Assembly: GCF_905171765.1 (NCBI RefSeq)
Contig: NC_053392.1
Coordinates: forward strand, 110,628,465 to 110,692,464
Length of the DNA stretch: 64,000 nt
Direction: 5' to 3'
From: Bufo bufo
Taxonomy: Eukaryota; Chordata; Amphibia; Anura; Bufonidae
Below are positions 10,393 to 22,246 of this stretch, in pieces (positions within the stretch are counted from its first letter, which is position 1; the number at the start of each line of letters is the position of its first letter). The translations under genes and the position numbers were made by a program. The notes beneath the pieces were generated by a model. The model was not told where the DNA came from, did no database searches, and saw only the letters and a program-made list of their open reading frames with translations.

Positions 10393-13300
10393 CTAATCTG
10401 CACAAGGGATGGACAGGTCCTGTGGGATCCATGCCTGGTTCATTTTTATGAACGTCAGCTTGTCCACATTGGCTGTAGACAGGCGGCTGCGTTTGTCTGT
10501 AATGACGCCCTTTGCCGTGCTGAATACACGTTCAGACAAAACGCTTGCCGCCGGGCAGGCCAGCACCTCCAAGGCATAAAAGGCTAGCTCTGGCCACGTG
10601 GACAATTTGGAGACCCAGAGGGTTGAATGGGGCCGAACCATCAGTCAGTACGTGGAGGGGTGTGCACAGGTACTGTTCCACCATGTTAGTGAAATGTTGC
10701 CTCCTGCTAACACGTTCCGTATCAGGTGGTGGTGCAGTTAGCTGTGGCGTGGTGACAAAACTTTTCCACATCTCTGCCATGCTAACCCTGCCCTCACAGC
10801 TGTGACACAGCTGCGTTGGCGACCTCTTGCTCCTCCTCTGCCTTCGCCTTGGGTTTCCACTGGTTCCCCTGTGACATTTGGGAATGCTCTCAGTAGCGCG
10901 TCTACCAACGTGCGCTTGTACTCGCGCATCTTCCTATCACGCTCCAGTGTAGGAAGTAAGGTGGGCACATTGTCTTTGTACCGGGGATCCAGCAGGGTGG
11001 CAACCCAGTATTCCGCACACGTTAAAATGTGGGCAACTCTGCTGTCGTTGCGCAGGCACTGCAGCATGTAGTCACTCATGTGTGCCAGGCTGCCCAGAGG
11101 TAAGGACAAGCTGTCCTCTGTGGGAGGCGTATCGTCATCGTCCTGTGTTTCCCCCCAGCCACGCACCAGTGATGGGCCCGAGCTGCTTTGGGTGCCACCC
11201 CGCTGTGAACATGCTTCATCCTCATCCTCCTCCACCTCCTCCTCATCCTCGTCCTCCTCGTCCTCCAGTAGTGGGCCCTGTCTGGCCACATTTGTACCTG
11301 GCCTCTGGTGTTGCAAAGAACCTCCCTCTGAGTCACTTTGAAGAGACTGGCCTGAAAGTGCTAAAAATGACCACTCTTCCTCCTGTTCCTCCTGGGCCAC
11401 CTCCTCTTCCATCATCGCCCTAAGTGTTTTCTCAAGGAGACATAGAAGTGGTATTGTAACGCTGATAACGGCGTCATCGCCACTGGCCATGTTGGTGGAG
11501 TACTCGCAACAGCGCAACAGGGCACACAGGTCTTGCATGGAGGCCCAGTCATTGGTGGTGAAGTGTGTCTGATCCGCAGAGCGACTGACCCGTGCATGCT
11601 GCAGCTGAAACTCCACTATGGCCTGCTGCTGCTCGCACAGTCTGTCCAGCATATGCAAGGTGGAGTTCCACCTGGTGGGTACGTCGCATATGAGGCGGTG
11701 AGCGGGAAGGCCGAAGTTACGCTGTAGCGCAGACAGGCGAGCAGCGGCAGGGTGTGAACGCCGGAAGCGCTATCAAACGGCCCGCACTTTATGCAGCAGC
11801 TCTGACATGTCGGGGTAGTTGCGAATGAACTTCTGCACCACCAAATTCAGCACATGTGCCAGGCAAGGGATGTGCGTCAAACCGGCTAGTCCCAGAGCTG
11901 CAACGAGATTTCGCCCATTATCGCACACCACCAGGTCGGGCTTGAGGCTCACCGGCAGCAACCACTCGTCGGTCTGTTGTTCTATACCCCGCCACAACTC
12001 CTGTGCGGTGTGGGGCCTGTCCCCCAAACATATGAGTTTCAGAATGGCCTGCTGACGTTTACCCCGTGCTGTGCTGAAGTTGGTGGTGAAGGTGTGTGGC
12101 TGACTGGATGAGCAGGTGGAAGAAGAGGAGGAGGAAGCTGAGTAGGAGGAGGAGGAGACAGGAGGCAAAGAATGTTGCCCTGCGATCCTTGGCGGCGGAA
12201 GGACGTGCGCCAAACAGCTCTCCGCCTGGGGCCCAGCCGCCACTACATTTACCCAGTGTGCAGTTAGGGAGATATAGCGTCCCTGGCCGTGCTTACTGGT
12301 CCACATATCTGTGGTTAGGTGGACCTTGCCACAGATGGCGTTGCGCAGTGCACACTTGATTTTATCGGACACTTGTTTGTGCAGGGAAGGCACGGCTCTC
12401 TTGGAGAAGTAGTGGCGGCTGGGAACAACATACTGTGGGACAGCAAGTGACATGAGCTGTTTGAAGCTGTGTGTGTCCACCAGCCTAAATGACAGCATTT
12501 CATAGGCCAGTTGTTTAGAAATGCTGGCATTGAGGGCCAGGGATCGAGGGTGGCTAGGTGGGAATTTACGCTTTCTCTCAAATGTTTGTGAGATGGAGAG
12601 CTGAACGCTGCCGTGTGACATGGTTGAGATGCTTGGTGACGCAGGTGGTGGTGTTGGTGGTACTTCCCATGTTTGCTGGGCGGCAGGTGCCAACGTTCCT
12701 CCAGAGGCAGAGGAAGAGGCCGAGGCGGCGGCAGCAGCAGCAGAAGAGGCCGAGGCGGCGGCAGCAGCAGAAGAGGCTGAGGCAGCAGCAGCAGAAGAGG
12801 CAGCAGGGGGAGCCTGAGTGACTTCTTTGTTTTTAAGGTGTTTACTCCCCTGCAGTTCATGCTTTGCATGCAGGTGCCTGGTCATGCAGGTTGTGCTAAG
12901 GTTCAGAACGTTAATGCCTCGCTTCAGGCTCTGATGGCACAGCGTGCAAACCACTCGGTCTTGTCGTCAGCACATTGTTTGAAGAAGTGCCATGCCAGGG
13001 AACTCCTTGAAGCTGCCTTTGGGGTGCTCGGTCCCAGATGGCGGCGGTCAGTAGCAGGCGGAGTCTCTTGGCGGCGGGTGTTCTGATTTTGCCCACTGCT
13101 CCCTCTTTTGCTACGCTGTTGGCTCGGTCTCACCACTGCCTCTTCCTCCGAACTGTGAAAGTCAGTGGCACGACCTTCATTCCATGTAGGGTCTAGGACC
13201 TCATCGTCCCCTGCATCGTCTTCCACCCAGTCTTGACCCCTGACCTCCTGTTCAGTCTGCACACTGCAGAAAGACGCAGCAGTTGGCACCTGTGTTTCGT

Positions 13301-13847
13301 CATCATCAGAGACGTGCTGAGGTGGTATTCCCATGTCCTCATCATCAGGAAAAATAAGTGGTTGTGCGTTAGTGCATTCTATCTCTTCCACCCCTGGTGA
13401 AGAGCTAGGTGGATGCCCTTGGGAAACCCTGGCAGCAGAGTCTTCAAACAGCATAAGAGACTGCTGCATAACTTGAGGCTCAGACAGTTTCCCTGAAATG
13501 CATGGGGGTGATGTGACAGACTGATGGGCTTGGTTTTCATGCACCATCTGTGCGCTTTCTGCAGAAGACTGGGTGGGAGATAATGTGAACGTGCTGGATG
13601 CACTGTCGGCCACCCAATTGACTAATGCCTGTACCTGCTCAGGCCTTACCATCCTTAGAACGGCATTGGGCCCCACCAAATATCCCTGTAAATTCTGGCG
13701 GCTACTGGGATCTGAGGTAGTTGGTACACTAGGACGTGTGGCTGTGGCAGAACGGCCACGTCCTTTCCCAGCACCAGAGGGTCCACTAACACCACCACGA
13801 CCATGTCCATGTCCACGTCCGCGTCCCTTATTAGATGTTTTCCTCAT
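10393..13847 (-). pseudogene. hAT-A transposase pseudogene (BED finger, RNase H-like core, hATC)
   Basis: The start at 13847 (MRKTSNKGRGRG, a basic Gly/Arg tail) is shared with the copy at 61251. Segments in order: acidic/Ser-rich N-terminus; BED zinc finger (CTLCHQSL...TRHLHAKH); a poly-Ala/Ser run; the catalytic core with HLTTDMWTSKHGQGRY, VVCDNGRNLVAAL and CLAHVLNLVV; RWNSTLHML after a frame break; a long acidic stretch; WVATLLDPRYKD; and the C-terminal LACPAASVLSERVFS. Frame changes near 12945, 11770, about 10770 and about 10620 break it. The intact parts look like a ZBED-type hAT transposase, which would cut and paste the element in the nucleus. The first break lies inside the BED finger. 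Confidence 0.9.
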
Positions 13848-13868
13848 TGTTCCCGTTCACCACAATTT

Positions 13869-14560
13869 TGAGAATGGCAAATTTGGGAATAGTTTTTCAA
13901 CCCAGAAAAAAAAGTGTGCTTTTACGGTCACTACAAATAACTTGAGCAGCTAAAACAGTACAGATTTGCTTGAATAGAAATGTGAGACCTGTTTTTTTTT
14001 GCACTGTGTGACAGGTTAAGGTTTAATCTCAGAATCAGACTTCTATCTGCACGGTAGCGTGTGTCTTAGGTTTTTCTGAATGACACTATCAATACCTTCA
14101 ATGTAAGATATCCTTTTTGGGATCGATTTCAAGTAGGCCTCAAATACCAGAAACTAGTTATTTTGAGAATGGCAAATTTGGGAATAGTTTTTCAACCCAG
14201 AAAAAAAAGTGTGCTTTTACGGTCACTACAAATAACTTGAGCAGCTAAAACAGTACAGATTTGCTTGAATAGAAATGTGAGACCTGTTTTTTTTTGCACT
14301 GTGTGACAGGTTAAGGTTTAATCTCATAATCAGACTGTCGATGGTTAAATGCACTTCGGTGACACAGGCTCAGCCTGCAGCTGATGTAGTATATGGCCAA
14401 AAAATAACCAGACTGTTGATGGTTAAATGCACTTCGGTGACACAGGCTCAGCCTGCAGCTGATGTAGGATATAGCACAAAATAACCACACTATCGATGGT
14501 TAAATACACTTGGTGATAGCTTGTGCTGGCGCACCACAAGTCACAAAATGGCCGCCAATC
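13869..14560 (-). repeat. hAT-A 5' arm tandem repeats (295-bp and about 76-bp units)
   Basis: The block gagaatggcaaatttgggaa starts at 13869 and again at 14164 (295 bp apart). The block gacacaggctcagcctgcag repeats about every 76 bp at 14350-14540. Both arrays occur in the same order at 57980-58855 in the other copy. Confidence 0.85.
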
Positions 14561-15044
14561 ACCCCAGAAAAAAAGTGATCTAAAAACGCTCTGGGCAGCC
14601 TCAAAAAAGTGAGCAAGTCAATAATAGCACTTCAATGATCCACAGCTGCAGATCGATCACAGAATGAAGTCTTTTGGAGGAGTTAATCTGCCTAATCTCG
14701 CCCTAACGTCGCAGCTGCAACCTCTCCCTATACTGATCATAGCAGAGTGACGTGCGGCGCTACGTGACTCCATCTTAAATAGAGGCTGGGTCACATGCTG
14801 CACTGGCCAATCACAGCCATGCCAATAGTAGGCAAGGCTGTGATGGCCTCTTGGGGCAAGTAGTATTACGCTTGTTGATTGGCTGCTTTGCAGCCTTTCA
14901 AAAAGCGCCAAGAAAGCGCCGAACACCGAACCCGAACCCGGACTTTTACGAAAATGTTCGGGTTCGGGTCCGTGTCACGGACACCCCAAAATTCGGTACG
15001 AACCCGAACTATACAGTTCGGGTTCGCTCATCCCTATAACTGGA

Positions 15045-15671
15045 TCATGTTGATGATGTGAAATGAGTAAAATGAAACCATTAAAAACGTAAATAATTGC
15101 AAATCTAAAAAAAGCTGTGTGCCGCAATTTTCTACTATTGTGCTACGACTGCAAAGTCCTTGTGGGCACCAGCTAACACAGAGTGCGGTACTTCATTTAG
15201 TGAATACTGTTTATTTTTTATGACTTATTTATTGGCTTAGCTTGCACCAAAAATTTGTCCTTATGCACCAAAAATTGTCTACATGGTCTGAAAATTCTGT
15301 CTACATGTGCCAAATCTTGGCTTCATAAATGGATCTAAAAGAAGGCAAGCTGCCCACAACCAAATTCTAGCTTAAAAATGTAAAATGTAAAAAACTGCAG
15401 AAAAGTCAATTGTATTGGCACATCTAAATGATAAATGTGTCTAAAAGGACGCGCCCAAATTTTGGTGCAAATAATGCCGCAATAATAACGCGTTTAATGC
15501 GGGCCAAAGTATTTATAATTTGGTGCCTTCGTTAAATACACATAATAAACTTAGTGGGATAACCCCTCAGCAATTTTGTGGTTGTTGTACTTTACATATA
15601 TTAATACAAATAGCTTCAGCTCACCCTTACATGCCAAGGCCGTTCATGGAAATTCCGATTCAGGGAGCAAT
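15045..15671. other. Unassigned intergenic DNA
   Basis: A/T-rich, with repeated gcaccaaaaatt motifs. No gene, no terminal repeats and no RNA gene recognised. Confidence 0.3.
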
Positions 15672-15862
15672 CTAACCAAAGTGCAAAATGCAAAAATTCC
15701 AGCAATCAGGCCACTGTTAAAATCCCATTATTATATTTTCTTAAAATCCATTAGCCGACTGGAGTACAAAGCGGTCGGCTAATGGATTTTAAGATGTAAT
15801 AAATGCTGGGATTTTAATAGTGCCCTGAGTACTTGAATTTTTGCATTGTGCACTTTGGTTGG
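15672..15862. repeat. Imperfect hairpin, about 88-bp arms
   Basis: The core arms cttaaaatccattagccgac (15740-15759) and gtcggctaatggattttaag (15774-15793) are perfectly complementary around a 14-nt loop. Outside them ctaaccaaagtgcaaaatgc pairs with the reverse of gcattgtgcactttggttgg. Probably a small foldback MITE; no target duplication confirmed. Confidence 0.8.
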
Positions 15863-16264
15863 ACTTTACATATACTGTATTATGTCACTAAAGGAGGTCA
15901 CTAACAAAATATTGGCATGGTGAGGTTAAGAATAAGTCTTTTTTCTTGTCGATAAGTTGGTGAGCAACTATTTGCAGGCTCCTCTGAGTGTCATTTTATG
16001 GACAGCAGAATACTAGAATTATGTATCCTACTACTTATTATAAATACCTTCAATATTGGACGGCTTCTTTTATATCCAATTGCACTTAGCAAGTAAAGAC
16101 TACCAAGAAACGTGTATAGTACATGGCAGAGTGTACATTGTACATGCACATTTGTCTATTCTTCATTTCACTGCATTTATAGAAAAGGAAATTGCAGTTT
16201 TCACACAGACCACCTTGCACTTACAATAAGCTGACACATAGCTTTTTAGCCTGTGCTGAATACA
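15863..16264. other. Unassigned intergenic DNA
   Basis: No gene or repeat structure recognised here. Confidence 0.3.
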
Positions 16265-17085
16265 CTGGGGCAGGGTCATAGTAACACAGCTAATAAGGCT
16301 GAAAAAAGATATCTGTCCATCCAGTTCAGCCTGTTATCTTGCAAATTGATCCAGAGGAAGGCAAATAAAAAACAACAACTGTGAGGTAGAAGACAATTTT
16401 TCCCTTATTTCAGGGGGAAGGGGGGGGGGGGATTCTTCCCAACTCCAATCAGTCAATCAGAATAACTCCCTGGATCAACGACCCCTCTCTAGTAGCTATA
16501 GCCTGTAATATTATTACGCTCCAGAAATACATCCAGGCCCCTCTTGAATTCCTTTATTGTACTCACCATCACCACCTCCTCAGGCAGAGAGTTCCATAGT
16601 CTCACTGCTCTTACTGCAAAGAATCCTCTTCTATGTTTGTGTACAAACCTTCTTTCCTCCACATGCAGAGGATGTCCCCTCGTCACAGTCCTGGGGATAA
16701 ATAGATGATAGGAGAGATCTCTGTACTGACTAGTGATGAGCGGCAGGGGCAATATTCGAATTTGCGCTATTTCGCAAATATTTGGGCGAATATTCGCCAT
16801 ATATTCGAGAAATCGCTAATTTGTGATCTCCAGGCGATATTTTCTTGATTGCAAAAATCGCATTAAATTTCGCATAAAAATTTGCATAAACTGGTATTTA
16901 AAAAAAAACTAATATTCTCGATTACAAATATATTTAGCGATATTCTAAATATTCGCGAATTCTCGAAGTGCCGATATTCTCGATTAAAATTCGCAATTCG
17001 AATATTTGTGATCAACACTATTACTGACCCCTAATATATTTATATATAGTTATTAGATCTCCCCTTTTTTCTAAAGTCAGCAGTC
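16265..17085 (-). mobile_element. LINE 3' remnant (CR1/L2/Rex-like), split by a MITE
   Basis: On the minus strand the piece 16730-16489 encodes a C-terminal non-LTR reverse transcriptase tail: HPLHVEERRFVHKHRRGFF, a VRAVRLWNSLPEEVV motif and an FKRGLDVFLE end. The WNSLPxEVV...FKxxLDxFL pattern is a familiar end of CR1/L2/Rex-type ORF2 proteins. The part down to 16265 is its 3' tail. The AT-rich MITE at 16731-17020 interrupts it: ctgtactgac on one side continues as ccctaatatatttat on the other. The clade is uncertain. Confidence 0.6.
16731..17020. mobile_element. AT-rich hAT MITE, copy 2
   Basis: It has the same TAGTGATGAGCGGCAGGGG and ATTTGTGATCAACACTA ends as copy 1 at 7473. Flanks gtactgac and ttactgac match at 7 of 8 positions, fitting a hAT target duplication. 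It is shorter than copy 1 because the central inverted repeat is missing. Non-coding. Confidence 0.85.
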
Positions 17086-17420
17086 ATTATCACTAGAAGG
17101 CAGAATTAAAGGGGCTGTAAAGATTTTTAAAAAATAAAAAACTGTGTAACACTTATGGGTTGTCTTTGATACTATAATTCAGTTCCACAGAAGTGATTGA
17201 GGTTGAGCTGCAATACCACACATACCACACATAACCTTTGGAATTGTGTGGCCCTGTTTTTAGGGGGAAAAATGCAGCCATGACGTTTTATCCCTGTATA
17301 AGCCTTTGAATATTAAATCTCACAGCACCTCACCACTGAAATAAAATAATAAAGATGGCTCAGCGTTTTCTCCCACCTGAAAGCGCATGCCCACAACACA
17401 TCCCCATAGAAGTTAATATA
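17086..17420. other. Unassigned intergenic DNA
   Basis: Nothing recognised. It ends at the TA-flanked MITE. Confidence 0.3.
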
Positions 17421-17790
17421 CTCAGCTGAAACTCGAAAAATTTGAATATTGTGCAAAAGTCCATTTATTTTAGTAATGCAAATAAAAGGGAATTGCAATA
17501 ATGCAGCTTAAAATTAGAATTTTGTGAAAAGGTTCAATATTCTAGGCTCAAAATATCGCACTCTAGTCAGCTAATTAATCCATACCCCCTGAGCAAAGGG
17601 TACCTCAAAATTGAGACTTTGGGGTTTGATAAACTGTAAGCCATAATCATCCAAATTATAACAAATAAAGGCTTTAAATATCTTGCTTTGCATGTAATGA
17701 GTCTATCTCATATGTTAGTTTCACCTTTTAAGTTGCATTACTATAATAAATGAACTTTGCACGATATTCAAATTTTTCGAGTTTCACCTA
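17421..17790. mobile_element. TA-flanked MITE with TGAAACTCGAAAAATTTG inverted repeats
   Basis: The left end ctcagctgaaactcgaaaaa and the reverse of the right end taggtgaaactcgaaaaa form terminal inverted repeats running into ATTTGAATAT. TA dinucleotides flank both sides, which would suit a Tc1/mariner-type element. Non-coding. I recall similar sequences in fishes and frogs, but the superfamily is a guess. Confidence 0.55.
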
Positions 17791-18383
17791 TATAGTGTCT
17801 AGAGATGAGCGAATCGAAGTTGACAAAGTGGAATTCAATCCGAATTTCAGGAAAAATTCTATTTGCACCAAAGTCAAATTTCATCATGTGTCGTGGTAAC
17901 AAATCACATAAAATGGCTGCTGCACATGTTAGAACATGGAGCAAAAGGGATCACCCACAATGTCATGCCTGCAGCCAATCAGCAGCCAGCCAGCCCCTGT
18001 CATGTCACAGCCTTATAAATAGCCTCATCATCTTGGTTTCTGCCATTTTCCAGTGTACTTAGAGACGTGACAGGCTCTAGAGACAGTGTTAGGAAATACT
18101 TTATTTTGCAAAAAAACAACAACAATTTAGAAGTTATGGGAAAGATCATTCAAAGTGTAGGGGTAGGATAGGGAGGAATTAACCACTCTATAGGGAGAGA
18201 GCATGGACCCATAGGGGAGTGTTAAGCCTGGGTAATAGAAGAGATTACTATTACACCTTGCTGCACTAATTGGGGATCCAAATTGTTGTTATACTGCTGC
18301 TTTTAGGTTTGCATTATATGATAGCTCAGTAATTCCAGAAAACTTTGCCTGTTATTGGGGTGCAAGTGCTGTGTGATGCAACC

Positions 18384-19800
18384 AGTTGTGGGGTGTATTA
18401 ATAGGAAAAATAAGTATGTGTTATTGGCCGTTCTGCGGTTAACTTACATTGTCATACAGCCATTTTTGGGGTGTATTAATATTAAAAATAGTACGTGTTA
18501 TTACCCATTCTGCTGTGAACTTACATTGTTTTACAGCCATTTTTGGTGTTTATTTATAGGAAATATAAGTACATCTTATTAGCTGTTCTGCGGTGAATCG
18601 ACATTGTTATACAGCCATTTTTGAGGTTTATTAATATTAAATATAAGTTTCTCTTATTAGGCATTCAGGGGTGAATCAACATTTTTATACAGCCATTGTT
18701 GAGGTATATTAATAGGAAAAATAAGCACATGTTATTGGCCATTCTGCAGTGAATTTACATTGTCATACAGCCATTTTTGGGGTGTATTAATAGGAAAAAT
18801 AAGTAAGTGTCATTACCCGTTCTGTGGTGAATTTACATTGTTATGCAGCCATTTTTGTGGTGTATTTATAGTAAAAAAATTAAGTCTTATTAGCCGTTCT
18901 GCGGTGAACCGACATTGTTATACAGCCATTGTTGGGGTGGATTAATAGGAAAAATAAGTACGTGTTATTACCCGTTCTGCTGTGAACCTACATTGTTATA
19001 CAGCTATTTTGGGGGTTTATTTACAGGAAATATAAATACATCTTATTAGCAGATCTGCGGTGAATCGACATTGTTATACAGCCATTGTTGAGGTATATTA
19101 ATAGGAAAAATAAGTACGTGTTATTGGTCATTCTGCGGTGAATTTACATTGTCATAAAGCCATTTTTGGGGTGTATTAATAGGAAAAATAAGTAAGTATC
19201 ATTACCCGTTCTGCGGTGAACTTACATTGTTATACAGACATTTTTAGGGTTTATTTATAGGAAATATAAGTACGTCTTATTAGCCGTTCTGCGGTGAACC
19301 AACATTGTTATACAGCTATTGTTGGGGTGTATTAATAGGAAAAATAAGTACGTGTTATTAGCCGTTCTTTGGCGAGCCTACATTGTTATACAGCCATTGT
19401 TGGGGTGTATTAATATGAATAATAAATATGTCTTATTAGCCATTCTGTGGTGAATTTACATTGTCATAAAGCCATTTTTGGGGTGTATTAATAGGAAAAA
19501 TAATTACGTCTTATTAGCCGTTCTGCGCTGAACCGACATTGTTATACAGCCATTTTTGGGGTGTATTAATAGGAAATATAAGTACGTGTTATTAGCCGTT
19601 CTGCGGTGAATTCACATTGTCATACAGCCATTTTTAGGGTGCACTAATAGGAAAAATAAGTACATGTTATTAGCCGTTCTGCAGTTAACTTACATTGTTA
19701 TACAGCCATTGTTGGGGTGCATTAATAGGAAAAATGAATACGTCTTATTAGCCATTCTACTGTGAACTTACATTGTTATACAGCCATTTTGGGGATGTAT
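18384..19800 (+). repeat. 78-bp satellite, about 18 units, in hAT-C 5' arm
   Basis: The unit gccatttttggggtgtattaataggaaaaataagtacgtgttattagccgttctgcggtg...acattgttatacag recurs every 78 bp (for example starts near 18537, 18615, 18693 and 18771). Units differ by scattered substitutions. Confidence 0.92.
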
Positions 19801-19841
19801 TAATTTACTTTAAATTTAATTAAATTACTTTATTTTACATT

Positions 19842-21942
19842 ATGTCAGACAGACAAGTGAGAGGCCCTTCAAATGTAACGGACAGTGGCCAAAATGTTTC
19901 TGGCGCAGGCACAAGTAGAAGCAGAAAAAGGGAAGGGTGGCAGCAGGAGTCACAGCGAGAGGCCTGAGCTCTCAGTGTCATCTAGCATTCAAATCTTTAC
20001 CAGCAAACCAGCAGTGCTTAAATGGTTGCCACAGTCTTCGACTTCGTCGCAAGTAACATTAGACATCCCCAGCCAAGAGTTGGTGGGTTCCTCTGACATG
20101 ACGCTTAGTTGGAATGGCCCGTGAGCAGGCCCTGTGCCCTCACCTGTCCTCAACCTGCCTTTGTCAATTTCTGTTCCCTCAGTGCAAGAAGTATTATATG
20201 CCATAGGCACGGCTCCATTTTTCAGTGAGGATGAGCTACTAGAGGACAGTCAACAGCTACTGACCAGCCAAGATCTGAAGGAGACATCAGCTGCTTCCTC
20301 CAGTAGGCTGGCAAGTAGTAATAATGAGAGTCGCGTGGGTGCTGGTGCGGTAGGCTCCTGGCCCTGAGATCATTGAGGGCGACATCAGTGATGTGCAGAC
20401 AGTAGTCGATGATGATGTAGCCAATTGCACTTGGGAGCCGGGTGAAGAAGGGGCTTCATCATCATCAGAAGAGTGTTGCAGCTTGCGTGTGAGGCAGCGG
20501 CTGAGCCAGCAATGTGGTAGCATGGCTGTGAGTCATCAGGGTGGCAGCAGTGGAGGTCGGGAGCCAACCTGCCCAGAAAGTAGCAGTGCAGGGGTTCACA
20601 GATACAGTGATAGCAGGCAGTCAGAGGGGAGTGTTGGGGGGAAAATGCCATACTCGGCGGTCTGGCAGTTTTTTGTCAAGCCTCACTCTGAAGGAGGTAA
20701 ACATGACCATTTGCCGAATCTGTGGGCAGAAGGTGAAGTGTGGCCAGGGTGCCAATGTTGGCACCACGGTTCTGCGGCAACACATTCAGCATCACCATAG
20801 AGTGACCTGAGAGAACTGTGGCTCTGATGTAGTGGTGCAGCCTTCCACAGCAACTGCTGCATCACCCAGTGGCCCTCACCTTTTTCCTGCAGTCAATACT
20901 CACCACATCAGCTAAAGGGAGCTGTCTGTCCTTCCCATCATCTACTGGTCCTGATGCTTCTGTTCCTCGTCCTCCTACTCCTCGTCAGTCATTTGGTCAG
21001 CAATTGATCGCCGAAGCGATTGCAAAGAGACAAAAGTACGAGTGCACTCATCCAACTGCGCAGAAGCTTAACGTGCTCCTGGCCAAGTTGCTAGTACTGC
21101 AGTCTGTCCCTTTCCAAGTGGTGGACTCTGCACCTTTCAGAGAACTGATGGCTTGTGCGCAGCCAAGGTGGAGAGTCCCAAGCCTTTATTTCTTTGTTAA
21201 AAAAGGCAGTATCAGCCCTGCATTCCTATGCAGAAATGAAATTGGGCCATTCCTTGAGCCTGCCAGTGTCCGCCAAAATGCACGGCAGCTCCGACATGTA
21301 GAGCTGTAAGGATAATATATGTCCTTTATGGCTCACTGGGTAAATGTGGTTCCTGCCCAGCCCCACCAGCATTTTGGCCAGGTGACGCCGCTGCCGCCCC
21401 TACGTTCTCACGCCGTTGGGCATGCGACAATATCCACCTCTGCCTCCTCATTCTCCACCGTGTCCTCAGCTTTCACTGCAGGGACAATTCACAGTGCTCC
21501 CCCATAATACCACATGTGCAGGGCACTGCGTTGTCACACTGTTCTGCACCTAGTTTGCTTGGGCGAACGGAGGAACAGCTCTGCGTTCTTTGTCAAGAAA
21601 TCGAATCCCGGCATTCTCCTCGACAACTCAAAATCGGAAACATGGTCACCAACAATGGGAAGAATGTGGTGTCAGCGCTGCGTCAAGGAGGTCTGAACCA
21701 TATGCCCTGCATGACACACATGTTTAATCTAATTGTCAAAAGGTTCCTGAAGTCTTCCACCCATCTGCAAGACATCCTGAAAATGGTCAGGAAACTGTGC
21801 ATGCACTTCAGCCATTCTTACACAGCAAAGCACACCCTCGTTGAGCTGCAAAAGCAGAATGGCGTTCCCCAAAATTGGCCGATATGCAACATTTCCACCC
21901 ATTGGAACTCCACCCTCCATACGTTGGACCGACTACTATTGT
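19842..21942 (+). pseudogene. hAT-C transposase pseudogene
   Basis: The start at 19842 gives MSDRQVRGPSNVTD, followed soon by a frame break near 19950. Later pieces in shifting frames show a BED-finger entry (YSAVWQFFVKPHSE), the finger itself (CRICGQKVKCG...TTVLRQHIQHHH), a hydrophobic segment typical of the pre-core region (PFRELMACAQPRWRVPS), FMAHWVNVV, VTNNGKNVVSALRQGG and HMPCMTHMFNLIV, then HWNSTLHTLDRL. The stretch holding the first catalytic Asp (TTDxW) is missing between about 21300 and 21320, so a deletion removed part of the active site. The C-terminus is lost to the hAT-B junction. Confidence 0.82.
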
Positions 21943-22246
21943 TGATCGAGCACCAAAGTTCTCGGGTGTTCTCCCATTGACTTCCGGGCACAATTGAAGT
22001 CAATGGGAGTGACCGAGCATTAAACCAGCCACCCCCTGCTCTGAAGAGGGGAGGGTGTCTGGTTCATAGGAAAAGGTCAGAAATCAATGGAAACACGAGT
22101 AGTATGCCACTTTTACAGACTGACAATAATACGCACAAAACCAAAGATAAAATCTATTTTAGGGGAAAAATTGTTAGGAAACATTCTTTCCTGTATACTT
22201 GTATATAAAGTGCAAATGCTGCCAAAAATTTCAAGGAAGCGGCACT

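Larger units (their letters stand above)
8470..15036 (-). mobile_element. Complete hAT-A DNA transposon with perfect 8-bp target duplication
   Basis: The termini are TAGAGTTGAGCGAAC (left) and the inverse of TAGGGATGAGCGAAC (right). They are flanked by taactgga at 8462-8469 and 15037-15044, an exact 8-bp duplication typical of hAT. Inside, reading on the minus strand, come a GTTCGGG-rich 5' end with the stem cccgaactatacagttcggg, two tandem arrays, a broken transposase (13847-10393), a 141-bp minisatellite and the 3' terminus. A second copy's 5' half lies at 57437 in the opposite orientation. The frame damage means it is not autonomous now. Confidence 0.92.
17800..21942 (+). mobile_element. 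hAT-C element, 3'-truncated
   Basis: It starts with TAGAGATGAGCGAATCGAAG, a typical hAT terminus shared with the reverse fragment ending at 4894. It contains a 78-bp satellite (18384-19800) and a broken transposase (19842-21942). Inside the RNase H-like core, soon after the HWNSTLHTLDRL motif, the sequence changes to gagcaccaaagttctcgggtg..., which I read as the terminus of hAT-B inserted into it. No hAT-C 3' end is present in the window. Confidence 0.75.

Noticed and set aside
16489..16800. Host gene coding for the 103-codon minus-strand frame
   Set aside because: The WNSLPEEVV...FKRGLD pattern is a non-LTR retrotransposon RT tail, and the first third of the frame is the AT-rich MITE.
18384..19800. 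CRISPR-like array
   Set aside because: The 78-bp units are contiguous and related along their whole length, with no unique spacers, and the context is a eukaryotic hAT element. The same applies to the other arrays.
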